Below are positions 33,630-39,362 of a DNA stretch of 39,362 nt, one piece after another. A model generated the notes under the pieces. The model ran no database searches and was not told the DNA's origin. It saw nothing but the letters and a program-made list of their open reading frames with translations. Numbering within the stretch: the stretch's first letter is position 1; every line of letters starts with the position of its first letter. Source of the stretch: Desulfovibrio sp. (GTDB lineage: Bacteria; Desulfobacterota; Desulfovibrionia; Desulfovibrionales; Desulfovibrionaceae); the NCBI GenBank assembly GCA_017528345.1, contig JAFXOX010000051.1:1-39362 (forward strand), in the 5' to 3' direction. Both the position numbers and the translations under genes were made by a program.

Positions 33630-33689
33630 GGAGGCAGCGTTTCCGCCCGAAAGAAATCTCTTCGGGTCTCTGCGCTGGAGAAAAATCGT
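33630..33689 (+). promoter_or_regulatory. GGAGG-hairpin leader element, copy D
   Basis: GGAGG (33630-33634), CAGCGT (33635-33640), an inner hairpin CCCGAA-N9-TTCGGG (33646-33666), GCGCTG (33672-33677; one A-U becomes G-U) and 12 nt to the ATG at 33690. Unlike the other copies, it has a second GGAG (33677-33680) at normal distance from the start. Confidence 0.65.
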
Positions 33690-34133
33690 ATGAAGGAAAT
33701 CAAGAAGATTCTCTGTGCCGTTGATCTTTCTGAACATAGCAAGCAAGTTGCTGAATATGCCGCCACGCTTGCGGAAAAGCTGAATGCCAGTGTTCTCGTG
33801 GTCTATACTGCGCCTTCGTTAAGTCAGTATGTGGGATTCCATGTGCCTCCCAACACCATTGAGAATTTCGTGGGGGAAATTGTCACAGGTGCCGAGCAGT
33901 CGATGCAGAGCTTCGTCGCCGAGAATTTCAAGGGAATCGATGCCAAGGGGCAGGTGCTTATCGGCTATGCAGCTGAAGAAATTTTGAACAGAGCCAATGA
34001 AGAACAGGCCGATATGATCATCATGGGAACGCATGGTCGCAAGGGCATTGACCGCATTCTCTTTGGTTCAGTCGCCGAAAAAGTGGTCAAAAATGCACGT
34101 ATCCCTGTGCTGACCATTCGTCCTTCAGCCTAA
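33690..34133 (+). CDS. Universal stress protein, UspA family
   Basis: A 147-aa cytoplasmic protein with the single-domain Usp fold. The ATP-binding signature G-x2-G-x9-G-S is seen in GTHGRKGIDRILFGS (about 113-127), followed by AEKVVKNARIPVLTI. The first strand with its conserved aspartate is ILCAVDLSEHS. Such ATP-binding Usp proteins dimerise and act in stress or starvation responses; the specific role is unknown. It is preceded by copy D of the leader element and followed by a strong terminator, so it is probably transcribed alone or as the end of the secA unit. Confidence 0.92.
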   Translation: MKEIKKILCAVDLSEHSKQVAEYAATLAEKLNASVLVVYTAPSLSQYVGFHVPPNTIENFVGEIVTGAEQSMQSFVAENFKGIDAKGQVLIGYAAEEILNRANEEQADMIIMGTHGRKGIDRILFGSVAEKVVKNARIPVLTIRPSA

Positions 34134-34143
34134 ACGTCATCCT

Positions 34144-34178
34144 AACGACCACCGAGCTTTCGGTGGTCGTTATTTTTC
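34144..34178 (+). terminator. Intrinsic terminator after the UspA-family gene
   Basis: AACGACCACCGA (34144-34155), loop GCTT and the exact complement (34160-34171) form a 12-bp stem that runs into TTATTTTT. It lies 10 bp after the stop and just before hisC. Confidence 0.93.
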
Positions 34179-34188
34179 AAGGAAAGCT

Positions 34189-35313
34189 ATGTACACAGGC
34201 AGTCTTCGCCCGCAAATCGGTGCACTTGATCCGTATACGCCTGGCCTCTCCATCGACGAAATCCGTCAAAAATTTGGTCTTGCCCAGATTTATAAGATGG
34301 CAAGCAATGAAAATCCCTTGGGCGTCCCGCCTCTGGCACAGGAAGCCATTGCCCGGCACGCCCAGGAGGCCTTTCGCTACCCGCGCGGAGGCAACCCTAG
34401 GCTCGTGCATGCCCTTGCCGAGCTCCACAAGGTCAGTGAGAAGAAGCTTGTCATCGGCAATGGTTCAGATGAGGTAATTGATCTCCTGATCCGCATGCTC
34501 TGCGACCCAGTCAGCGATTCCATTGTCTGCTTTCAGCCCTGCTTCAATCTCTACCCCATTCAGGCGCAGATTTCGGGCGTCACCATCAAACGCTGCCCGC
34601 TCAAGGAAGATTTCTCCTTTGACTTTGCAGGCATGCTCAAAGCCATCGATGACACAACCCGCATTGTCTTTCTGACGACCCCAGATAACCCTTCGGGCTA
34701 CTGCCCTGTGGCTAAAAATGTCCGGGCCTTTGCCAAACAGCTTGAGCAAAAGGCGCCCAAGGCTTTGCTGCTCATTGATGAAGCCTATATGGATTTCTGT
34801 CAGGATGAAAAGGCCTTCTCTCTTCTCGCCCAGGGGGATATTCCTTCCAATGTCGGCATCATGCGGACCTTTTCCAAAAGCTACGGGCTTGCTGGGCTTC
34901 GTCTGGGCTATGCCATTTTGCCGGAAGCTCTGGCAGAAGGTTTCTGGCGTGCCAGGCTGCCTTTTTCTGTCAATCTCCTGGCTGAAGAGGCAGGTCTTGC
35001 CGCTCTCGAAGATCAGGCCTTCCGTGAAAAGACCATGGAAACGGTACGCCAAGGAAGAACGCTCCTCACAGAGCGGCTGACAGACATGGGCTGCACCGTC
35101 TGGCCAAGTGCTGCCAATTTTTTGCTCTTTACTCTTCCTCATCCGGCAAAAGCTGCGGACTGCTTTACCACGCTTCTTTCCCACGGCATCATCATCCGTC
35201 TCCTCAAAAGCTACTCTTTGCCCGACCACCTGAGAGTAAGCATCGGCAATACCCAGGAAAACGGCGCTTTTCTGAAGGAAATGGCATCCTTTCTTGGCAG
35301 GATCGAAAAATGA
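34189..35313 (+). CDS. hisC: Histidinol-phosphate aminotransferase
   Basis: A 374-aa PLP enzyme of fold type I that converts imidazole-acetol phosphate and glutamate to histidinol phosphate. Typical HisC segments are MASNENPLGVPP, YPRGG, GNGSDEVIDLL, TTPDNPSGY, LLIDEAYMDF with the PLP aspartate, and the Schiff-base lysine in RTFSKSYGLAGLRLGY. AGGAAAG lies 6 nt before the ATG. Its stop overlaps the cmk start by 4 bp (ATGA), so the two are translationally coupled. Some HisC enzymes also act on aromatic keto acids, so a part in phenylalanine or tyrosine synthesis is possible. Confidence 0.94.
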   Translation: MYTGSLRPQIGALDPYTPGLSIDEIRQKFGLAQIYKMASNENPLGVPPLAQEAIARHAQEAFRYPRGGNPRLVHALAELHKVSEKKLVIGNGSDEVIDLLIRMLCDPVSDSIVCFQPCFNLYPIQAQISGVTIKRCPLKEDFSFDFAGMLKAIDDTTRIVFLTTPDNPSGYCPVAKNVRAFAKQLEQKAPKALLLIDEAYMDFCQDEKAFSLLAQGDIPSNVGIMRTFSKSYGLAGLRLGYAILPEALAEGFWRARLPFSVNLLAEEAGLAALEDQAFREKTMETVRQGRTLLTERLTDMGCTVWPSAANFLLFTLPHPAKAADCFTTLLSHGIIIRLLKSYSLPDHLRVSIGNTQENGAFLKEMASFLGRIEK

Positions 35314-35999
35314 CACATAGCGCTTCTGTGATCACCATTGACGGGCCTGCCGGTGTCGGAAAAACGACGATAGCACGTCGTCTGTCAGAAACGCTCGGTA
35401 TCAGCTACCTCGATACCGGAGCTATGTTTCGCACCCTTGCCCTCAATCTCGGTCTGGCAGCCGAGGAGATGAGCGAAGAGGCCATCAAAAGCGTCTGCTC
35501 GCACTACCGCTTCCAGCTAGAAGGGCACGGCATCACAACGCAGCTTTTTGTCAATGGCAAACTCGTGAGCAGTGAGATCAGAACGGAAGAGGTCGGCATG
35601 CTTGCCTCTCGCCTTGCCCGCCTTCCAGCTATTCGTGCAGTTCTTGCCGATATCCAGCGCTCCATGGCCGCTGCAACGCCTCTTGTTGCCGAAGGGCGGG
35701 ATATGGGAACCGTGATCTTCCCCAATGCCCGTTTTAAGTTCTTCCTCGATGCGAGCCCGGAAATTCGGGCTCTCAGGCGCATGCGGGACGCGGAAAACCA
35801 TGATCAGCCAACAGATCTGGCCAAACTGACAGAACAGATCCGGTTGCGTGACGTGCAAGATCGCACAAGGGCCATTGCTCCACTCAAAGCAGCCAGCGAT
35901 GCCATCTGTATTGACACCTCTGACAAAGATATCTCTGAAGTTTTGGGCTTGATGCTCAGACATATTGACGCAAGCGGCGGACTTTTCCCCAACCGCTAA
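35310..35999 (+). CDS. cmk: Cytidylate kinase
   Basis: A 229-aa nucleoside monophosphate kinase that phosphorylates CMP and dCMP with ATP. The P-loop is GPAGVGKTT near residue 12, and the CMP-binding SYLDTGAMFR motif follows. The VAEGRDMGTVIFP segment and the lid region with RRMRD and RLRDVQDRTRAIAPL are complete. The length fits the family (about 225 aa). It overlaps hisC by 4 bp and is followed by a good terminator. Confidence 0.96.
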   Translation: MTHSASVITIDGPAGVGKTTIARRLSETLGISYLDTGAMFRTLALNLGLAAEEMSEEAIKSVCSHYRFQLEGHGITTQLFVNGKLVSSEIRTEEVGMLASRLARLPAIRAVLADIQRSMAAATPLVAEGRDMGTVIFPNARFKFFLDASPEIRALRRMRDAENHDQPTDLAKLTEQIRLRDVQDRTRAIAPLKAASDAICIDTSDKDISEVLGLMLRHIDASGGLFPNR

Positions 36000-36012
36000 G
36001 CAGAGTTTCCAC

Positions 36013-36044
36013 AAAGGCCGCGAATCCACGCGGCCTTTGTTTTT
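36013..36044 (+). terminator. Intrinsic terminator after cmk
   Basis: AAAGGCCGCG (36013-36022) and CGCGGCCTTT (36029-36038) form a 10-bp stem with a 6-nt loop followed by GTTTTTG. It ends the hisC-cmk transcript. Confidence 0.92.
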
Positions 36045-36150
36045 GCCGCGTTGACAAAAAACTGTCAGTTGGCAGAATTTTCCCCTAGGTCACCTGGCAA
36101 AAAATGCCTTGTACTGCGTAAGTATTTGATTTGCTTGAATTTTATAGTTT

Positions 36151-36165
36151 TGGCACGTCTTCTGC
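36151..36165 (+). promoter_or_regulatory. Sigma54 promoter of the TPR gene
   Basis: TGGCACGTCTTCTGC fits TGGCACG-N4-TTGC with one mismatch and the exact GG-10 nt-GC spacing. The predicted start is near 36178, 48 bp before the gene. Confidence 0.75.
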
Positions 36166-36225
36166 ATTGAGTTATGCGAACTGAAGCCTCGCTTTGGAGG
36201 CCAACATACTCATGGGGAGGACACT

Positions 36226-36789
36226 ATGAGCAATCAAATGGATTACGAGATCAACAAGGAACTAGGTGAATGCTATCTTTTCATGGGTGATTTCGACAAG
36301 GCTGAAGAGTACTATCGCAAGGCCGCCGAAAACAACACCGAAAGCGCAGCGCCCTATATGGGACTGGCAACAGTTGCTGTACAGCGCTCTGAACTGGACA
36401 AGGCTCTGGTCTTGTACAAAAAGGCGGCTTCAGTGGAGGCAAGCGACAAGGCTTACTGTGGAATTGGCCTGGTCTATATGGAAATGGGTGAACACGAGGA
36501 AGCCTATACCTGGTTCACCAAGGCTCTTGATCTGACCGCGAACAATGTCGTTGCCTTGAACTGCCTGGTTCGGGAAGCCTATCATCTTAACCGTGTAGAC
36601 ATGATCTTGCCATACCTGGAAGGTGCTATTTCGACATCTCCTGAAGGTGAAGCCATACGTGTCACTCTCGCAGGGTGTTTGATGTCGTTGGGTCGACTGG
36701 ATGAAGCTAGGACGCATCTTGAAACCATTCTGGCCTTCAATCCCAGCAATACCAATGCCAAGGAGCTTTATGAAAGCATGGTTGCGTAA
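36226..36789 (+). CDS. Tetratricopeptide-repeat protein
   Basis: A 187-aa protein made almost wholly of TPR helices. At least four repeats can be seen: GECYLFMGDFDKAEEYYRKA, YMGLATVAVQRSELDKALVL, CGIGLVYMEMGEHEEAYTWF and later AGCLMSLGRLDEARTHLETI. It has no signal peptide or membrane segment. TPR proteins are protein-binding scaffolds. The sigma54 promoter, shared in type with flgE and the gene at 37147, suggests a flagellar or motility link, but that is inference. GGGGAGG lies 5 nt before the ATG. Confidence 0.85.
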   Translation: MSNQMDYEINKELGECYLFMGDFDKAEEYYRKAAENNTESAAPYMGLATVAVQRSELDKALVLYKKAASVEASDKAYCGIGLVYMEMGEHEEAYTWFTKALDLTANNVVALNCLVREAYHLNRVDMILPYLEGAISTSPEGEAIRVTLAGCLMSLGRLDEARTHLETILAFNPSNTNAKELYESMVA

Positions 36790-37097
36790 AGAATCTTTGC
36801 AGCAACCTCTCCATACTCCCTCCCCACATGATTTTCCGGCCCCGGATGGGTGTCCGGGTGCCGGGAAATCCTTCTCACCGGGGAACAACGCCGATGCAAC
36901 CCATTGTATCGGCGTTTGTCATTTCGCAGTATTGCTACCCTGCGCTCTCACAAGCATCCTTCAGACGCTCACGACTCAGGCATAGTAGGCTGTCAATGGA
37001 CAAGAATTGACGCTCAAGCTATAGTGAGCTCGGAAAAAACTTCCCGGTCTTGCTTCTATTTTCCCATAAAATTCGCATCAATCCTGGGTCTAACCCT
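36790..37097. other. Intergenic region with two strong hairpins
   Basis: No gene is supported. A long stem, GATTTTCCGGC-CCCGGA / TCCGGG-T-GCCGGGAAATC (36830-36869), has no T-run. A second hairpin, AACGCCGAT-N12-ATCGGCGTT (36887-36916), is followed by TGTCATTT and may end the TPR gene transcript. The rest shows nothing clear up to the sigma54 box at 37098. Confidence 0.6.
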
Positions 37098-37112
37098 TGG
37101 CAAGCAATTTGC
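37098..37112 (+). promoter_or_regulatory. Sigma54 promoter of the small gene at 37147
   Basis: TGGCAAGCAATTTGC has the GG and GC elements at the right spacing and a perfect TTGC -12 box. The predicted start is near 37124, 23 bp before the ATG. Confidence 0.72.
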
Positions 37113-37146
37113 ATTTTTACGGGAAACGCCAACCCTGGAGGCGCAT

Positions 37147-37668
37147 ATGGAAATAGATTCCCAGCAAATGGATGAACTTCTTCGCATACAAGCTCAGCAG
37201 CAGACAGCAAGAACACAACATCCTGCCTCAACGACATCCTCGCCCTTTGAGGCAGTCTTTTCCCAGGCACTGAACACCCAGCAACAGACGACCGCCCCCA
37301 TGGCCGGTGGTCTGATGCCGCAGGGCGCGGGCCAAGCGGAAATGATCAGTCAGATGCTGCTCAATCCCATAGAACAGACCGAACAGATCGATGCCACAAG
37401 CGACCTTTTACAGAGCGCCTTTGACAATGCATCCGGAACGCTGGATCTTTGGGATAATTATGCTAAAGCCCTGAGATCTTCATCTGAAGGTTCTTCTTTG
37501 CGAAACGCCTATTCAATTCTTGAAAATATTGGTGACCAAGTGGCTCAGCTCAAGTCGCAATCAGCAGAGCTGGCTAACCCCAATAATGGCTTGAAGGACT
37601 TAATCAATCAGCTTGAAATCATGACAACAACTGAAAGGATCAAGTTCAACCGCGGAGATTATGCATAA
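37147..37668 (+). CDS. Unknown protein, probable sigma54 regulon member
   Basis: A 173-aa protein of no family I recognise. The N-terminal 60 residues are rich in Gln, Thr and Ala (QAQQQTARTQHPASTTSSPF, then QQQTTAPMAGGLMPQGAGQ) and probably disordered. The C-terminal part (about 90-170) is helical and may form a coiled coil (LENIGDQVAQLKSQSAEL, LKDLINQLEIMTTTERIKF). The short N-terminal AQQQ-F..VF pattern and the lack of a signal peptide recall small flagellar export or hook-associated proteins, which would agree with its sigma54 promoter. This is only a suggestion. I chose the ATG at 37147 (GGAGG, 5-nt spacer) over the longer frame starting at 36850, which would run through the promoter. 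Confidence 0.75.
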   Translation: MEIDSQQMDELLRIQAQQQTARTQHPASTTSSPFEAVFSQALNTQQQTTAPMAGGLMPQGAGQAEMISQMLLNPIEQTEQIDATSDLLQSAFDNASGTLDLWDNYAKALRSSSEGSSLRNAYSILENIGDQVAQLKSQSAELANPNNGLKDLINQLEIMTTTERIKFNRGDYA

Positions 37669-37688
37669 GCTTGCCATCCATGTTTTGC

Positions 37689-37727
37689 AAAAAAGGCTGC
37701 AGATTCAGGGGTCTGCAGCCTTTTTTT
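37689..37727 (+). terminator. Intrinsic terminator after the gene at 37147
   Basis: AAAAAAGGCTGCAGA (37689-37703) and TCTGCAGCC plus T7 (37712-37727) form a long stem with an 8-nt loop. The A and T tracts flank a GC-rich core, so it may work in both directions. Confidence 0.93.
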
Positions 37728-37838
37728 CTCACAGCGAACAACAAAGCCCAGGGATCTGGCGAATCATCCATTTTTTCTTGTCATTTAGCCAGTAAAAGAC
37801 TACAATCTTTAGTTGAAACGACCATTTTTACATTTCAC

Positions 37839-37932
37839 GGAAAGGTAGCGAAGTGGTCGTAACGCGCTCGACTCGAAATCGAGTTATCGGCGATGAACCG
37901 GTACGTGGGTTCGAATCCCACCCTTTCCGCCA
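37839..37932 (+). tRNA. tRNA-Ser (anticodon CGA)
   Basis: Acceptor arms GGAAAGG (37839-37845) and CCTTTCC (37922-37928) pair, followed by discriminator G and an encoded CCA (37930-37932). The anticodon stem CTCGA/TCGAG encloses the loop CTCGAAA with anticodon CGA, which reads UCG serine codons. A long variable arm (about 15 nt) and the T-loop GGTTCGAATCC confirm a class II tRNA. The gene is followed by a terminator and an integrase gene, the usual layout of an integration site. Confidence 0.95.
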
Positions 37933-37976
37933 AAGTGTTCTTTTCCAGACTTTTCTGTATTTGGCTCCAATTGGAT

Positions 37977-38018
37977 GAAAGCCCGCTAAACCGCATGGTT
38001 AGCGGGCTTTCTCGTTTT
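37977..38018 (+). terminator. Intrinsic terminator after tRNA-Ser
   Basis: GAAAGCCCGCTAA (37977-37989) and TTAGCGGGCTTTC (37999-38011) form a perfect 13-bp stem followed by TCGTTTTT. It lies between the tRNA gene and the integrase gene. The rest of 37933-38214 shows nothing else clear. Confidence 0.9.
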
Positions 38019-38214
38019 TGACTGTGTTCAGACTGAACTCAGGAGGATGTACACTGGGCTCGGAAGGGCGTACATCCATGTGTACATCGTGTAAAAAATA
38101 CGCATGGACTGATTTTGCGATGTACACCATTGTCTGAAAAGCCAGGTAACAAGCGGCTTAGAACAGATGGACATGCACGAAATGCCTTTCTGATATCAAT
38201 AGGAGCTCATACGA

Positions 38215-39362
38215 ATGACAAAAAAGCTCACAGAAAAGCTGCTTAAGGCGCTTGTACAATCAAAATTGCCCCAGACAGTCTCTGACGGAAATAATCTCTA
38301 TTTTGAGATAACAAAGTCAGGGACAGGCTGCTGGCGATTCAGATATCGCTATAACGGCAAAAGCAACAGGATTTCTCTCGGTGTCTATCCGCTGGTTTCC
38401 CTTTCTGATGCACGCGAGCGCTGTGAAGAGCTGCGGAGGCAATTGGCACAACATATTGATCCGGCCCAAGCCAAAAAAGAAGTCAGGCAGGAACAGAAAA
38501 AAGAGACCGCCCTGCAGAAAATCACTTACGCGGATGTGGTTAAGGAATGGTTTGCCGTTAAACAGTCGCAAAATGTGGAACGGACACAGAAAGTTAACTG
38601 GCAGCGCCTTGAGCGGCATATTTTGCCAGTGCTCGGGAAGAAGCCGTTTTGTACGGTGACAATGGACGATCAGTTGGGGATTATTCGCGCCCTGGAAGCT
38701 CGTGACGTGCTTGAAGAAAGCAAGCGTGTCTGTGATCTCATGGAACAGATCGGAGCCTACGCCAAGGCCAGACAATGGGCCAAGGAGAATATTGCCGATG
38801 GTCTCAAATTACTTATCCGACGTCGGCCCAAGATTGAAAAGAAACACTTGCCTGCGATTACCGACCTCGAAGGAGTCAGGGGCATGCTCAAAAAGATCGA
38901 CGCCTTCTGTAAGCGAGGTGAGCTGTACGGAAATCCGTCGAGCATCATGCGGGCGGCTTTACGCCTTTACCCGCTGACTGGCCTGCGGGGCAATGAGCTT
39001 GCAGGCCTCCGATGGGAAGAAGTGTTCTTTGATGAGCAAAAGGCTGTCATTCCCGCTGTACGCTGTCAGAAAACCAAGAAGCCATTTACTGTGTATTTAT
39101 CCAATCAAGCGTCGGTTATTTTGCGGGAGCTGCATGAGGAGCGTCGGAACGGCTTTGTGTTTCGCTCCGGTGGATCATCTGGCCATATCACGCTCGAAGG
39201 TGTGAACCAGGCCCTGCACAGGTCGGGCATTCCCAAGGGCCAGATGTGTAATCACGGATGGCGGGCGGTTATGCTGACGCTCGGTCACAACTACTGCACA
39301 GACTACGAAGCCGTTGAGTTGTCAGCGAGCCATGAAATCGGCAATGCCGTAGCACAGGCATA
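38215..39362 (+). CDS. P4-type tyrosine integrase, C-terminus cut by window edge
   Basis: I translated the frame from the ATG at 38215 (AGGAG 9 nt upstream) to the window end without a stop: 382 residues of a protein usually near 400-430. The N-terminal DUF4102-like arm-binding domain has SDGNNLYFEIT and WRFRYRYNGK...ISLGVYPLVSL. The catalytic domain has the first arginine in LTGLRGNELAGLRW and the HxxR box in NHGWRAVMLTL, followed by ELSASHEIGNAVAQA, where the family leads up to the catalytic tyrosine, just outside the window. It recombines an integrative element with a tRNA gene. The tRNA-Ser 280 bp upstream is the obvious target. Confidence 0.93.
   Translation, partial: MTKKLTEKLLKALVQSKLPQTVSDGNNLYFEITKSGTGCWRFRYRYNGKSNRISLGVYPLVSLSDARERCEELRRQLAQHIDPAQAKKEVRQEQKKETALQKITYADVVKEWFAVKQSQNVERTQKVNWQRLERHILPVLGKKPFCTVTMDDQLGIIRALEARDVLEESKRVCDLMEQIGAYAKARQWAKENIADGLKLLIRRRPKIEKKHLPAITDLEGVRGMLKKIDAFCKRGELYGNPSSIMRAALRLYPLTGLRGNELAGLRWEEVFFDEQKAVIPAVRCQKTKKPFTVYLSNQASVILRELHEERRNGFVFRSGGSSGHITLEGVNQALHRSGIPKGQMCNHGWRAVMLTLGHNYCTDYEAVELSASHEIGNAVAQA

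Noticed and set aside
36850..37146. N-terminal extension of the gene at 37147
   Set aside because: The extension crosses a strong hairpin and a sigma54 promoter, and the internal ATG has a GGAGG.
1..39362. CRISPR array or defence cluster
   Set aside because: No regularly spaced repeats and no cas, restriction-modification or other defence proteins were seen.

Overview
The window looks like chromosome of a sulfate-reducing deltaproteobacterium of the Desulfovibrionaceae. The diagnostic block is aprBA (APS reductase) followed by qmoABC and a qmoD-type gene on the minus strand (14210-22444). The genus call is inference; no rRNA or other phylogenetic marker is present.

Region 1 (1-13.8 kb) is an accessory, visibly AT-rich surface-polysaccharide region that is decaying. 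An IS630-type transposase runs off the left edge. Next to it is a compact minus-strand operon: NeuD/PglD-like acyltransferase, acyl carrier protein (ACP), KASIII-like enzyme, second ACP, second KASIII-like enzyme, SDR reductase, and a last gene that is cut short at the IS630 flank. This reads as a small dedicated acyl-chain-building module feeding a surface glycan. Further on come a DegT-type sugar aminotransferase with a possible coupled ORF, a multiply frameshifted methyltransferase pseudogene, an IS110 element with a frameshifted transposase and a long structured non-coding end, and a decayed IS1634-like transposase. Several gene-free stretches separate them.

Region 2 (14.1-23 kb) is the core dissimilatory sulfate-reduction locus. 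AprAB reduces APS to sulfite, and QmoABC links AprAB to menaquinol. A sigma70-like promoter with a leader of about 300 nt precedes aprB. A near-perfect HcpR/CRP-type palindrome lies between this locus and the divergent gene.

Region 3 (23-37.7 kb) is housekeeping on the plus strand, apart from one minus-strand lipoprotein gene. It carries a chorismate-mutase/EPSP-synthase-like fusion that lacks the usual EPSPS catalytic residues, a PEBP-like lipoprotein, a class I aminotransferase, flgE, aroE, aroQ, a tandem HdeA-like periplasmic protein, secA, a universal stress protein, hisC-cmk, a TPR protein and a small unknown protein. flgE, the TPR gene and the last small gene each have a -24/-12 (sigma54) promoter.

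Region 4 (37.8 kb to the end) is a tRNA-Ser(CGA) gene followed by a P4-type tyrosine integrase that runs off the right edge. This is the classic start of an integrative element.

The most novel signal is a recurrent 5'-leader element found four times, directly before start codons of unrelated genes (lipoprotein, aminotransferase, HdeA-like, UspA). A GGAGG Shine-Dalgarno sequence is followed at once by a CAGCGT...RCGCTG stem enclosing a variable inner hairpin, and then by the start codon. Folding the stem would bring the distant GGAGG to normal spacing from the ATG.
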